Shown here piece by piece: positions 1-9,880 of a stretch of 64,000 nucleotides of DNA. Origin of the DNA: Burkholderia puraquae (GTDB lineage: Bacteria > Pseudomonadota > Gammaproteobacteria > Burkholderiales > Burkholderiaceae); NCBI RefSeq assembly GCF_002099195.1, contig NZ_NBYX01000028.1:1-64000 (forward strand). Direction: 5' to 3'. How positions within the stretch are numbered: position 1 is the stretch's first letter; each line of letters begins with the position of its first letter. Made by a program: the position numbers and the translations under genes. The notes under the pieces were generated by a model, which saw only the letters and a list, made by a program, of their open reading frames with translations, was not told where the DNA came from and made no database searches.

Positions 1-356
1 CCCGTACCGTCGAGCGTCGGGAACAAGCCCGCACGCGTGATCTGGTACTGCGCGCGCGCCGCCTCGATGTTCAGCACCGACACGCGCAGGTCGCGGTTGT
101 TGTTCAGCGCGATCTCGATCAGCCGCTGCAGGCGCGGATCGACGAAGAATTCGCGCCAGCCGATGGCGGCCGCCGTCTGGCCGTTCGCGCTGCGCGCGCC
201 GGCCGCACCCGGCTGCGTCGCGTAGACGCCGCCGGCCGGGTACGCCTGCGCGACGGGTGCGTCGGGCCGCTTGTAATGCGGCGCCATTGTGCAGCCCGCG
301 GCGAACAACGCGGCAGCCAGTGCGGCCGCGGTTGCAGTCAAAGCGTGTTTTTGCAT
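1..356 (-). CDS. RND outer-membrane factor lipoprotein, NodT/OprM family (5' part only)
   Basis: The start codon is at 356 and the gene runs off the left edge, so only about 118 residues are visible. They begin with a lipoprotein signal peptide (hydrophobic Ala/Leu stretch ending LFAAGC, lipobox cysteine near residue 22), then the PHYKRPDAP segment and a WREFF motif typical of the NodT/OprM family, then NNNRDLRVSVLNIEAARAQY-like outer-membrane-factor sequence. The family forms the trimeric channel that carries drug from an RND pump through the outer membrane. It starts 2 bases after the stop of the pump gene, so it is the third gene of the fusion protein-pump-channel operon. Family assignment is firm; substrate is unknown. 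Confidence 0.88.
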   Translation of the reverse strand, partial: MQKHALTATAAALAAALFAAGCTMAPHYKRPDAPVAQAYPAGGVYATQPGAAGARSANGQTAAAIGWREFFVDPRLQRLIEIALNNNRDLRVSVLNIEAARAQYQITRAGLFPTLDGT

Positions 357-358
357 CG

Positions 359-3300
359 TTACTGCCCCTTCGAATCGTGTGCATCGCCGTGACCGCGCTG
401 CAGGTCGCCCTGCACGAGACGCCATGCGTCGTCGACGTTTTCCGTCTCGCCGCTGAAGATCGCGCGAACCCGCACGAAGAACATCGGGATCATGAAAATC
501 GCGAGGAACGTCGCCGTGATCATCCCGCCGATCACGCCCGTGCCGATCGCATGCTGGCTCGCCGAGCCCGCGCCGTTGCTGATCGCAAGCGGCAGCACGC
601 CCAGCATGAACGCGAGCGACGTCATCAGGATCGGACGCAGCCGCAGGCGGGCCGCCTCGATCGCCGCACGCACCGGCCCCATGTTCCCCTGCGCCTGCAA
701 CTCGCGTGCGAACTCGACGATCAGGATCGCGTTCTTCGCGGACAAGCCCACGGTAGTCAGCAGGCCGACCTGGAAGAACACGTCGTTCTCGAGGCCGCGC
801 AGCATCGTCGCGAGCAGCGCGCCGACCACGCCGAGCGGCACGACCATGATCACCGAGAACGGGATCGACCAGCTTTCATACAGTGCCGCCAGACACAGGA
901 ACACGACGAGGATCGAGATCGCATACAGGATCGGCGCCTGCGAGCCGGACTGGATTTCCTGGAACGACAGGCCCGTCCACGCGTAGCCGATACCTTCCGG
1001 CAGCTTGCTCGCGAGCGCTTCCATTGCCGCCATCGCCTGGCCGGTCGACTTGCCTTCCGCGGCCTGCCCCTGGATCTCGATCGACGACACGCCGTTGTAG
1101 CGCTCGAGCTTCGGCGAACCGTAGCTCCAGTGGCCGGTCGCGAACGCGCTGAACGGCACCATGCCACCCGCGCTGTTGCGCACGTACCAGATGTTCAGGT
1201 CTTCCGGCGTCATCCGGAACGGCGCGTCCGACTGCACGTACACCTTCTTGATCCGGCCGTCCGTATCCAGGAAGTTGTTCACGTACTGCGACGCCCACGC
1301 GATCGAGAACGTCTGGTCGATCGCAGCGGCCGTGACGCCGAGCGCGTTCGCCTTCTCGCGGTCGATGTCGACCTTGTACTGCGGCGTATCGTTCAGGCCG
1401 TTCGGGCGCACGAGCGCCAATGCGGGATCCTTCGCGGCCATCCCGAGCAGCTGGCCGCGCGCAGCCATCAGCGCTTCGTGGCCGAGACCGGCGTTGTCCG
1501 TCAGCTCGAAGTCGAAGCCGGCGGCCGTACCGAGTTCGGGAATCGACGGCGGGTTGAACGGAATCACCATCGCGTCCTTGTATTGCGAGTAGTGCGCGAA
1601 GGTCCGGCCGATCAGCGCCTGCACCTTCTGGTCCGAACGCTGGCGATGCTCGTACGGTTTCAGCTTCACGAACACCAGACCGGCGTTCTGGCCGCGGCCC
1701 GCAAAGCTGAAGCCGTTGACCGTGAACACCGAGTCGACCACGTCCTTCTCGGTGGTGGTCAGGTACGTGTTGATGTTGTCGAGCGTCTTGCCGGTCGTTT
1801 CCTGCGTGGAACCGGACGGCGTCTGCACGATCATGAACATGTAGCCCTGGTCCTCGTCCGGCAGGAACGACTTCGGCAGGCGCGCGAACATCACGCCGAC
1901 CGCGATGAACACGGCCAGGTAGATCACGAGCCAGCGGCCCGAGCGCCGGATCACATGGTTCACGCCGCCCGTATAGCGATCGCGGCTGCGGTCGAAAGTC
2001 CGGTTGAACCAGCCGAAGAAGCCCTTCTTCTCTTCATGATGCCCTTGCGGGATCGGCTTGAGGATCGTCGCGCACAGTGCCGGCGTCAGAATCAACGCGA
2101 CGAGCACCGACAGCACCATCGCCGACACGATCGTCAGCGAGAACTGACGATAGATCGCGCCGACCGAGCCGCCCGAGAACGCCACCGGCACGAACACCGC
2201 CGACAGCACGAGCGCCACGCCGACGAGTGCGCCGGTGATCTGGCCCATCGCCTTGCGGGTCGCTTCCTTCGGTGACAGGCCCTCCTCCGCCATCACGCGC
2301 TCGACGTTCTCGACCACCACGATTGCATCGTCGACCAGCAGGCCGATCGCGAGCACGAGGCCGAACATCGACAGCGTGTTGATCGAGAAACCGGCGAGGC
2401 CCATGATCGCGAACGTGCCGAGCAGCACGACCGGCACCGCGATCGTCGGGATGATCGTCGCCCGCAGGTTCTGCAGGAACAGGTACATCACGAGGAACAC
2501 GAGCACGATACCTTCGAGCAGCGTCTTGACCACTTCCTCGATCGACAGGCGCACGAACGGCGTCGTGTCGTACGGATAGTGGACGACGAGACCGTGCGGG
2601 AAGTACTTCGACAGCTCCTGGACCTTGGCCCGCAGCGCGGTCGCGGTCGCCAGCGCGTTCGCGCCGGTCGCGAGCTGGATGCCGAGGCCGGCCGTCGGCT
2701 GCCCCATGTACTTCGTGTCGAACGTGTAGTTCTCGGAGCCGAGCGCCGCGCGGCCCACGTCCTTCAGGCGAACCTGCGAGCCGTCCTGGTTGACCTTCAG
2801 CAGGATGTTGCCGAACTGCTCGGGCGTGCGCAGCAGCGTCGATTCGGTGATCGTCGCCTGCAGCATGGTGCCCGGCTTCGCCGGCGTGCCGCCGATCTGG
2901 CCGCCCGCGATCTGCACGTTCTGCTGCGTGATCGCGGCCGATACGTCGGTCGGCGTGAGGCTGTAGTTGGTCAGCTTGACCGGGTCGAGCCAGATCCGCA
3001 TCGAGAACTGCGAACCGAGCAGCAGCGTCTGGCCGACGCCGTTCACGCGGCTGAGCGGATCGAGCACATGCGACGCCACGTAGTTCGTCAGGTCCTCCTT
3101 CGACATGCTGCCGTCCTCGGAGTTGAACGCGAACCACATCAGCCAGTTGCTGCTCGACTTCGTGACCTGCATGCCGAGCTGCTGCACGACCTGCGGCAGA
3201 TTCGGCGTCGCGAGCGACAACTTGTTCTGCACCTGTACCTGCGCGACGTCCGGATTCGTGCCCGGCGAGAAGGTCAGCGTGATCGTCGCGTTGCCCGAGT

Positions 3301-3550
3301 CGTCACTGGTCGACGACATGTACAGGAAGTTGTCGAGACCGCTCATCTGCTGCTCGATCACCTGCGTCACCGTGTCTTCCACCGTCTTCGCGGAAGCGCC
3401 CGGATAGTTCGCCTGGATCTGGATCGTCGGCGGTGCGATCGTCGGATACTGCGCGATCGGCATCTTGAAGATCGATGCGACGCCGGCCAGCATCAGCACG
3501 ATCGCGATCACCCACGCAAAGATCGGGCGATCGATAAAGAACTTGGCCAT
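359..3550 (-). CDS. RND multidrug efflux pump, HAE1 (AcrB/MexB) family
   Basis: A 1063-residue inner-membrane proton/drug antiporter, the usual length for the HAE1 family. It starts with the family signature MAKFFIDRPIFAWVIAIVLM, a first membrane helix followed by a large periplasmic porter domain, a helix bundle carrying the proton-relay motif GLLVDDAIVVVENVERVM (the DD pair), a second porter domain, and a second helix bundle including GLSAKNAILIVEF. The start has an AAGGAG ribosome site 8 bases upstream. It lies 15 bases after the fusion-protein gene and 2 bases before the channel gene. It probably exports amphiphilic drugs; the actual substrates cannot be read from sequence. It may correspond to the RND-2 operon described near the end of B. 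cenocepacia chromosome 3, which is an inference from position. Confidence 0.95.
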   Translation of the reverse strand: MAKFFIDRPIFAWVIAIVLMLAGVASIFKMPIAQYPTIAPPTIQIQANYPGASAKTVEDTVTQVIEQQMSGLDNFLYMSSTSDDSGNATITLTFSPGTNPDVAQVQVQNKLSLATPNLPQVVQQLGMQVTKSSSNWLMWFAFNSEDGSMSKEDLTNYVASHVLDPLSRVNGVGQTLLLGSQFSMRIWLDPVKLTNYSLTPTDVSAAITQQNVQIAGGQIGGTPAKPGTMLQATITESTLLRTPEQFGNILLKVNQDGSQVRLKDVGRAALGSENYTFDTKYMGQPTAGLGIQLATGANALATATALRAKVQELSKYFPHGLVVHYPYDTTPFVRLSIEEVVKTLLEGIVLVFLVMYLFLQNLRATIIPTIAVPVVLLGTFAIMGLAGFSINTLSMFGLVLAIGLLVDDAIVVVENVERVMAEEGLSPKEATRKAMGQITGALVGVALVLSAVFVPVAFSGGSVGAIYRQFSLTIVSAMVLSVLVALILTPALCATILKPIPQGHHEEKKGFFGWFNRTFDRSRDRYTGGVNHVIRRSGRWLVIYLAVFIAVGVMFARLPKSFLPDEDQGYMFMIVQTPSGSTQETTGKTLDNINTYLTTTEKDVVDSVFTVNGFSFAGRGQNAGLVFVKLKPYEHRQRSDQKVQALIGRTFAHYSQYKDAMVIPFNPPSIPELGTAAGFDFELTDNAGLGHEALMAARGQLLGMAAKDPALALVRPNGLNDTPQYKVDIDREKANALGVTAAAIDQTFSIAWASQYVNNFLDTDGRIKKVYVQSDAPFRMTPEDLNIWYVRNSAGGMVPFSAFATGHWSYGSPKLERYNGVSSIEIQGQAAEGKSTGQAMAAMEALASKLPEGIGYAWTGLSFQEIQSGSQAPILYAISILVVFLCLAALYESWSIPFSVIMVVPLGVVGALLATMLRGLENDVFFQVGLLTTVGLSAKNAILIVEFARELQAQGNMGPVRAAIEAARLRLRPILMTSLAFMLGVLPLAISNGAGSASQHAIGTGVIGGMITATFLAIFMIPMFFVRVRAIFSGETENVDDAWRLVQGDLQRGHGDAHDSKGQ

Positions 3551-3565
3551 GAAACGGACTCCTTG

Positions 3566-4822
3566 TTATTGCGCGGCCGACGCAGCGGTCGGACTCGCGG
3601 CAGCATGGGCGGCGGTGCTCGCCGGCGCGGCGCCGGACGCATTCGCGGCGCTGGCCGGTGTGCCGGGCGCAGCGTCCGGCGCCGGTGCGAGCTGCGCCGC
3701 GACGGTCTTCACGGTGGCCCCCGGGCGCACCTTGTCGACGCCCTGCACGATCACGTGATCGCCCGCTTGCAGACCGCCTTCGACGATCCAGTCCTGGCCA
3801 TACGTGCCGGCCGTCGTCAACGGACGCGTCTCGACCTTGTTGGACGCATTCACGACCAGTGCAATCGCCTGGCCCTTCTGGTCATGCGTGACGCCGATCT
3901 GCGGCACCAGGAACGCGTTCTCGTTCACGCCTTCCTCGATCCGTGCGCGCACGAACATCCCCGGCAGCAGCACGCGGCCCGGGTTCGGGAAGATCGCGCG
4001 GATCGTCACCGAGCCCGTGGTCTGGTCGACCGTCACGTCCGAGAACTGCAGCTTGCCCGGTTCCGCATAGGTCTTGCCGTCCTCAAGGATCAGCGACACT
4101 TTCGCGGCGCCCGGGCCGCTCGTCTTCAGGCGGCCGCTCTGCACGTCCTGGCGCAGCTTCAGCCCGTCGAGGCTCGATTGCGTGAGGTCGACATACACCG
4201 GGTCGAGCTGCTGCACCGTCGACATCAGCGTCGCCTGGCTCGCCTGCACGTACGCGCCCGGCGTCACTTGCGAAATACCGACGCGGCCGGTGATCGGCGA
4301 CACGACATCGGTGTAGCCGAGGTTGATCTGTGCGGTATCGACCGCCGCCTTGCCGGCCGCGACGTCCGCCGCAGCCTGGCCTTGCGTGGCCACCGCGTTG
4401 TCATAGTCCTGCTTGCTGACCGCGTTCGCAGCCACCAGCACCTTGTAGCGGGCGACCAGCGCGTTCTGCGTGACGAGGTTCGCCTGCGCCCTCGCGAGAG
4501 TCGCCTTCGCACTGTTCAATGCAGCGATATACGGCGCCGGATCGATCTTGTACAGACGCTGGCCAGCCTTGACGTCGGTGCCTTCGGTGAATTCACGACG
4601 CAGCACGATGCCGTCGACTCGCGCACGCACCTGCGCAACGAGAAACGCGCTGGTGCGGCCCGGCAGTTCGGTAACCGCCGGCACGGCCTGCGGCTGGACG
4701 GTGACGACGCCGACTTCCGGCGTTTGCGGCGGCGGCGCCGATTCTTTTTTCCCGCACGCGGCCAGGAAAACGGCAGCCGTTGCAGCAGTGATTAAGCGGT
4801 ATGGAACCCGTTCGACGCGCAT
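3566..4822 (-). CDS. RND periplasmic adaptor (membrane fusion lipoprotein)
   Basis: 418 residues. I start at 4822, where a GAGAGG ribosome site precedes ATG; a longer frame adds 14 residues without a plausible signal. The N-terminus is a lipoprotein signal ending FLAAC (lipobox), followed by GKKES and a Pro-rich linker. The barrel-sandwich/lipoyl half is seen at RVDGIVLRREFTEGTDVKAGQ, then a long Ala-rich helical hairpin, the second lipoyl half (VVSPITGRVG), and the beta-barrel domain (LPGMFVRARI). The C-terminal 60 residues are an Ala/Pro/Ser-rich low-complexity tail of unknown use. The protein links the RND pump to the outer-membrane channel. It is the first gene of the operon. Confidence 0.93.
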   Translation of the reverse strand: MRVERVPYRLITAATAAVFLAACGKKESAPPPQTPEVGVVTVQPQAVPAVTELPGRTSAFLVAQVRARVDGIVLRREFTEGTDVKAGQRLYKIDPAPYIAALNSAKATLARAQANLVTQNALVARYKVLVAANAVSKQDYDNAVATQGQAAADVAAGKAAVDTAQINLGYTDVVSPITGRVGISQVTPGAYVQASQATLMSTVQQLDPVYVDLTQSSLDGLKLRQDVQSGRLKTSGPGAAKVSLILEDGKTYAEPGKLQFSDVTVDQTTGSVTIRAIFPNPGRVLLPGMFVRARIEEGVNENAFLVPQIGVTHDQKGQAIALVVNASNKVETRPLTTAGTYGQDWIVEGGLQAGDHVIVQGVDKVRPGATVKTVAAQLAPAPDAAPGTPASAANASGAAPASTAAHAAASPTAASAAQ

Positions 4823-5053
4823 GGAGCGACCTCTCACAAATAGACGACCTTCAATGGGAATCACCAGATCTCCTCGTGACCTGCACGTGCGGCCGGAATG
4901 CTGTCACTTCCGGTTTGCCGCAGATGCGGACGCGTATTTCAGGCGTGCGTTGCGCCCTGCGGAGCGTTCGTTCGTCGAACTGCTTCCGTGGAAAAGGAAC
5001 CGTGAGCCCGCGCCCACGAAGGGCACGGGTTACCGCAACGGCCAAGCGGGCCG

Positions 5054-5927
5054 CTAGCTCGCGGGCCGGAACGCGGCGCCGGCGAATTCGATGAATGCCC
5101 GTGCAGCGGCCGGCAGATGCGCGGTGCGCGCATGCGCGAGCTTCAGCGTCACGGGCGCGAGCGGGCGGACCGGTGCCACGCGCACCAGCGTGCCAGCCGC
5201 CAGATCGGCGTCGACGAGATACGCGGGCAGCACCGCGGCGCCCATGCCGGCCACGGCCAGCCGCCGGGCCATCTCGAGATGGCCGACGCCCGGACTGCCG
5301 ACGGGCGACGCGTCGGGTCGAAACGAAGCCGCATCGTCATCGCCGGCCGCCGGCAGATCGAGCCGCACGGCCGTGATGTCCGGCCAGTCGCCCGACGCAG
5401 CCGCGCCGCCGTGCGCGTCGGCATAACCCGGCGCCGCGACGCGCACGGATTCGTAGGCGGCCAGCGTGCGCACCGGTAACCGGCATGCCGTCGGTCAGGA
5501 ACGCGACATCGATGTCTTCGGATGTCAGGTCGACATGGGCATCGGTCAGCGTCACGGTCGGCCGCACGTCCGGAAACCCGCTCACGAAACGATCGAGCAA
5601 CGCGCTCAACTGGCTGAGCCCGAACGCGACCGGCGCGGCAATGCGCAGCGCGCCTTCCGGCTTGCTGCCCATCGCGACGAAACGACCGTCGATCTCGTCG
5701 ATCGCACCGAGAATCCGCTCGACGCGCGCGAGATACAGCTCGCCGATTTCCGTCAGCGACTGATGGCAGGTGCTGCGTTGAAGCAGGCGTGCGCCAAGGC
5801 GCGTCTCGAGCGCGTCGACCAGCCGGCTCGCCATCGCCGTCGACACGCGCAGCCGCGTTGCCGCCCGGCGAAACCCGCCTTCCCTTGCCACCGTCACGAA
5901 TGCCCGAATCGATTGAAGTTGGTCCAT
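5054..5927 (-). pseudogene. LysR-family regulator upstream of the RND operon, frameshifted
   Basis: From ATG at 5927 the frame encodes a LysR/CrgA-type winged helix-turn-helix (MDQLQSIRAFVTVAREGGF, then a recognition helix ending MASRLVDALETRLGARLLQRS) and the first half of the effector domain up to AFLTDGMPVT. At about 5476-5486 the similarity jumps to another frame, which continues VRTLAAYESVRVAAPGYAD and ends at 5054. The total length is 3n+1, consistent with one extra base (for example in the GG of ACCGGTGCG) or a small deletion. Either the regulator is broken or the sequence has an error there. It sits just upstream of, and on the same strand as, the efflux operon, so it is the likely local regulator. 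Confidence 0.75.
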
Positions 5928-6523
5928 TTGTCCGGATTCCCCTGCGCGGCCGACTGCCTCGACGCGCGCGCCCGTCGCGGTGTCGCGACCGACATGCAAC
6001 GGCCCGGCCAATGCGGCGGCACCGACGCCGGCCACGGCGGATCGGGTCGGCACGCTCGCGCCAGACGCGTGCCGGCATGCAACGGACGCAAGCCGGCCTC
6101 GGCTGGCCCGATGCACGAACATTCGAATAGCAGTCCTGAGTCTTTTCCAGTGGTTCGCAGCGGCGACGCCGGCGGCATCCGCCGGCCATGCGACGGTCAT
6201 ACCCGCATCGCCCGAGTGCACTGGCTCACGTTTCTTTCAGCAGGTGCAATGGTATGAAAACTGCCGGAAATTGGCTTGCCCGATCCTGCGATTGTTTTGC
6301 CTTAATTTCCGAATTTGTGCGCTGCACACCGCGCAACGCGAGGCGATGCGTTCGCCGGCCATGCAGATCCGGATGATCGGGCTAATTTCCGACAGGTTTA
6401 GGCAATCACGTGCACGCGACTCGCCGTACGATGTGACCGCCGTGCCGGCCCCCTGCCGGGACATCCACCGGGAATCGCAGCCGCGCACCTTGCACCGACC
6501 ACTCCGCCATCCGCTCACGCAAT
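5928..6523. other. Gene-free interval between divergent lysR remnant and araC gene
   Basis: 596 bases with no reading frame that looks like protein; the only open frames here are in-frame extensions or opposite-strand reads of neighbours. It must hold the promoters of the leftward LysR gene and the rightward AraC gene. The part at about 6240-6330 is clearly richer in A+T than its surroundings. I found no convincing operator. Confidence 0.5.
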
Positions 6524-7504
6524 ATGGAAATCGACGCCCGAACGCTGCCGCGACAGCGCATCCCGCCCGATCACGACCGTTGGTCGCCGGCCCGGTCGCC
6601 CACGGCCCGGCTCGCTGCGCTGATCGCCGCCTACGCGCCGCACGACGGCACGTTCGAGCTCCCGGTGCGCGGCATGCGCATCGCGCGCGCCTCCGCGTCG
6701 CCGCCGCACTGGAACCATGGCGTGCACCACGCATGCCTGGGCATCGTCGGGCAAGGCGCGAAATCGACACGGGTCGGCGACGACACCTACGTGATCGACG
6801 AATCGCGGATGCTGGTTGCGACGGCCGACCTGCCCGTCACCGGCCGCGTGATGCGCGCGAGCCCGGCCGAGCCGTTCCTTTATGCACAACTGGAACTCGA
6901 CCCGGCCCGCATCGCGGCACTCACACCACGCGTGTTTCCGCTCGGGCTGCCGAAGGCCGTCGACTGCGGCGCACTCGATACGCACGATGCACCGCCTGAA
7001 ATCGTCGACGCCGTCGTGCGGCTGATGCAACTGATCGCGCAGCCCGAGGACATCGACCTGCTCGCGCCGCTGATCGTCGACGAAATCCTCATTCGGCTGC
7101 TGCGCGGTCCGTCGGGTGCGCGTGTCGCGCAAGTCGGCCAGGGCGACTCGACGACGCAGCGCATCTCGCGTGCCGTCGCCTGGATCCGCGACCACTACCT
7201 CGATCCGATGACGGTCGAATCGCTCGCGCGACAGGTGGACATGAGCCCATCGACCTTCCATCACCACTTCCGTGCGGTCACGTCGATGAGCCCGTTGCAA
7301 TGCCAGAAGGTGCTGCGGCTGCAGGAGGCGCGCCGCCTGATGTGCCTGTCGGCGATGGACGCGCGGCAGGCGTGCCGCAGTGTCGGCTATGTGAGCGCGT
7401 CGCAGTTCAGCCGCGAATACGCACGCCTCTTCGGCGATGCGCCGGGCCGCGATGTCCTGAAGCTGCGCGACGAAGCCGTGCCGCTATCCCGCGTCGCGCC
7501 GTAG
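6524..7504 (+). CDS. AraC-family transcriptional regulator (AraC_N type)
   Basis: 326 residues. The first two thirds are the cupin-like ligand domain of the AraC_N group (PELP-like RGMRIARASA, HACLGIVGQGAKSTRVGDDTY, SRMLVATADLPVTG). The last 100 residues carry the two helix-turn-helix units: RISRAVAWIRDHYLDPMTVE, MSPSTFHHHFRAVTSMSPLQ and a second unit around SVGYVSASQFSREYARLFG. The domain order and length are normal for the family. It is a probable activator of a nearby or unlinked gene; the ligand is unknown. A second member of the same subfamily lies at 20570-21586, with the same FHHHFR..T.MSPLQ motif. No obvious target is adjacent on the same strand. Confidence 0.9.
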   Translation: MEIDARTLPRQRIPPDHDRWSPARSPTARLAALIAAYAPHDGTFELPVRGMRIARASASPPHWNHGVHHACLGIVGQGAKSTRVGDDTYVIDESRMLVATADLPVTGRVMRASPAEPFLYAQLELDPARIAALTPRVFPLGLPKAVDCGALDTHDAPPEIVDAVVRLMQLIAQPEDIDLLAPLIVDEILIRLLRGPSGARVAQVGQGDSTTQRISRAVAWIRDHYLDPMTVESLARQVDMSPSTFHHHFRAVTSMSPLQCQKVLRLQEARRLMCLSAMDARQACRSVGYVSASQFSREYARLFGDAPGRDVLKLRDEAVPLSRVAP

Positions 7505-7699
7505 GCCGGTACCTCACGCGCGCGGTGCACGCGTGGCAGTGGGTCGCGCACAAGAGGACGCTGCTTGCAGCGAATGCGATGGCCGCGCCCGCGATCGACC
7601 TGCTCGGCGCGGCGGCCGGCCGTACGTGTGCCCGATTCCGGACGATGTCGCGCTGCCGCTCCGCCGTTGAGCCCGACGTGCGTGGCCGGCTGCACCTTC

Positions 7700-8671
7700 T
7701 CACGCGAGCGCGGGCGGGGCGGCCTGGCTGACGTCGACGCGTTTCGGCAGGACACCGGCCTGGTAGAACACGTCGGCGATGCGCTGTTGATAGGCGAGCG
7801 TGTCGCGCGTGACGGGCTCGACACCGAAGCGCGCGCGGCGAAACGCGAGCGCCACCGCCGGCTCCGGAATCCCCCACAGCTTCGAGAACTCGGCCGCGCC
7901 CTGCGCGCGGTTCGCATCGAGCCATCGCTGAACTGCAGTCAATTCCGACACGGCTGCGTCCAGCACGTCGGCATTGCGCTGCGCATACGTGCGCGACGCA
8001 AAGTAATAGCTGCGATTCTCGACGAGCCCGGTGCCGTCCGCGACGATGCGCGCGCCGAACACCTGCTGGACCACCGCGAGAAATGGATCCCAGATGATCC
8101 ATGCATCGACCGAGCGGTTCTCGAACGCGGCCCGTGCATCGGACGGCGACAGCCAGACCGGCGTGACGTCCGCATAGTTGAGCTTGGCGGCCTGCAGCAG
8201 CCGGACCAGCAGGAAGTGCGTGTTCGATCCCTTCACCAGCGCGATGCGCTTGCCGCGCAGGTCCGCAAACGTCTTGACCGGTGAATCCTTCGCGACCACC
8301 ACCGCCTCGGCTGCGGGGCCGGCCGGCGTCTGCGCGTAATAGACGAGCGGCGCGCCGGCTGCGAGCGCGAAGATCGGCGGTGCCTCGCCGACATCGCCGA
8401 AGTCGATCGATCCGGCGTTCAGCGCCTCGAGCTGCGGCGGCCCCGACGGAAACTCGGTCCACGTGACGCTCACGCCGAGTGACGCGAGCTTGCCCTGCAG
8501 CGTGCCGCGCGCCTTCAGCAGGCTGAGCGGCCCTTTCTGGTAGCCGATGCGCAACGTACGCGCGCCGGCCGTGCTCGCCAGTGCAAAGCCCGGATGCGCG
8601 GCGGCGCCCGCCGCGATCGCCAGGCCGGCATGCAGGAGCCGGCGGCGGGTTGTGGAGTGTTGGTCTGCCAT
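7700..8671 (-). CDS. ssuA: Aliphatic sulfonate ABC transporter substrate-binding protein (SsuA-like)
   Basis: 323 residues from ATG at 8671. The N-terminus TTRRRLLHAGLAIAAGAAA has an RRxLL twin-arginine motif before a hydrophobic segment, so export by Tat is likely. The mature part has the SsuA/NrtA fold signatures: LRIGYQKGPLSLLKARGTL, the strand EFPSGPPQLEALNAGSIDFG, GDVGEAPPIFALAAG, and AWIIWDPFLAVVQ. It would bind alkanesulfonates or sulfate esters in the periplasm. No ATPase, permease or monooxygenase (ssuBCD) is adjacent, so it is an orphan binding protein that must pair with a transporter elsewhere. Confidence 0.88.
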   Translation of the reverse strand: MADQHSTTRRRLLHAGLAIAAGAAAHPGFALASTAGARTLRIGYQKGPLSLLKARGTLQGKLASLGVSVTWTEFPSGPPQLEALNAGSIDFGDVGEAPPIFALAAGAPLVYYAQTPAGPAAEAVVVAKDSPVKTFADLRGKRIALVKGSNTHFLLVRLLQAAKLNYADVTPVWLSPSDARAAFENRSVDAWIIWDPFLAVVQQVFGARIVADGTGLVENRSYYFASRTYAQRNADVLDAAVSELTAVQRWLDANRAQGAAEFSKLWGIPEPAVALAFRRARFGVEPVTRDTLAYQQRIADVFYQAGVLPKRVDVSQAAPPALA

Positions 8672-8774
8672 GTCGTATCGGGTTCGATGAAGAGGATGCA
8701 GCTTTGCGCACGCATGCGATGAAGCCGGTCGAACCGATTCTAGGGGGTGGGCGCCAAGCATCGAACCAACGATG

Positions 8775-8799
8775 TTCGATATCGAAAGCAAGCGCTTTC
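8775..8799. promoter_or_regulatory. Overlapping palindromes upstream of ssuA
   Basis: The ssuA leader holds TTCGATATCGAA, a perfect 12-bp palindrome (8775-8786), overlapping GAAAGC-AAGC-GCTTTC (8784-8799), a perfect 6-bp inverted repeat. They lie about 105-130 bases upstream of the ssuA start and between ssuA and the downstream end of the next LysR gene. A LysR-type regulator of sulfur use (CysB/SsuR) is a reasonable guess for the binder, but nothing here proves it. Confidence 0.4.
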
Positions 8800-8938
8800 A
8801 TAAGGGCACGCCAGTGAATCGGGCATCACTGGCCGGGTCGGTCGTGAAGATAAAGGCGATATCTGCGTCAAATACAGGACTGCGTATTATTTGTTCGATT
8901 GATGCGCAGCCTCGTATTCACACGCCGACGGTGAGACC

Positions 8939-9880
8939 TCAGGACTTGCAGGACGCGTGCAGCGCAGCCTCGTCGGCGGACAGCATCTCGGGCACGCATT
9001 CGCGCAGGAAATCGACGAACGTGCGGATTTTCGCATCGAGATACTGGCGTGATGGATACAGCGTGTAGACCGTCAGCTTCTGCAACCGGTAGTCAGGCAG
9101 CACGCGCACCAGCGCGCCGCTCGCCAGCGCGGGCAGTGCCGACGACATCGGCAGCGAACCGATGCCGAGGCCGGCGCGCAATGCGGCGCCGAGCGCGTCG
9201 GCGATGTTCACCTGGAAATCCGGCAACGGCAGGTCGAACGTCTCGGGGCCGTCGGGGCCATCGAGATGCCAGCGATCGCGCGGAAATACCGGCGTGACGA
9301 TCTGCAGGCACGCATGGCCGTCGAGCTCGCGCACCGTGCTCGGCGTACCGCGCTCCTTCAGATACGCGGGCGACGCGCACAGCACGCTGTGCACCTCGCC
9401 GAGCCGCTGCGACACGAGCCCCGAATCGGGCAGCTCCGTCGCGCTCAACTGCAGCGACACGTCGTAGCCTTCGTCGATGATGTCGGGCACATGCTGCGAC
9501 AGCGTCAGCTCGACCGCGACCGATGGATAGCGCTGCCGGTAGCGCACGACCGCGGGCACCACGTAGGCCTGGCCGAAGCTCGTCGTCGCATGGACATGCA
9601 GCCGTCCGGACGGCTTCGCCTGTGCGTCGGCCGCCTCGGCTTCTGCTTCGTCGATATAGCCGAGGATGCGCTGGCAGCGGTCGAGATAGCGCTGCCCGGC
9701 GTCGGTCAGCGCGATGCGGCGCGTGCTGCGGTTGAGCAGGCGCGTGCGCAGATGCGTTTCGAGCTGCGCGACCGACCGCGATGCATAGGCGGTCGTGATG
9801 TCCAGGCGATGGGCCGCGCTCGTGAAGCTGCCCTCTTCCGCAACCCGGACGAAAATGCGCATCATCTGTAACGTGTCCAT
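8939..9880 (-). CDS. LysR-family transcriptional regulator (CrgA-like)
   Basis: 313 residues from ATG at 9880; the open frame upstream of that is not protein-like. The N-terminal winged helix is complete (MDTLQMMRIFVRVAEEGSFT, AYASRSVAQLETHLRTRLLNRSTRRIALTDAG), followed by a two-lobe effector domain (GRLHVHATTSFGQAYVVPAV, ADALGAALRAGLGIGSLPMS). The order DSGLVSQRLGEVHSVLCASPAYL is typical of the CrgA branch. Target and ligand are unknown. It lies upstream of, and on the same strand as, ssuA, separated by 267 bases, so control of ssuA is possible but not shown. Confidence 0.9.
   Translation of the reverse strand: MDTLQMMRIFVRVAEEGSFTSAAHRLDITTAYASRSVAQLETHLRTRLLNRSTRRIALTDAGQRYLDRCQRILGYIDEAEAEAADAQAKPSGRLHVHATTSFGQAYVVPAVVRYRQRYPSVAVELTLSQHVPDIIDEGYDVSLQLSATELPDSGLVSQRLGEVHSVLCASPAYLKERGTPSTVRELDGHACLQIVTPVFPRDRWHLDGPDGPETFDLPLPDFQVNIADALGAALRAGLGIGSLPMSSALPALASGALVRVLPDYRLQKLTVYTLYPSRQYLDAKIRTFVDFLRECVPEMLSADEAALHASCKS

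Noticed and set aside
257..4795. Two very long open frames on the plus strand opposite the RND genes
   Set aside because: They are antisense reads of high-GC coding sequence, rich in Arg and Ala with no family pattern; the minus-strand genes are unmistakable.
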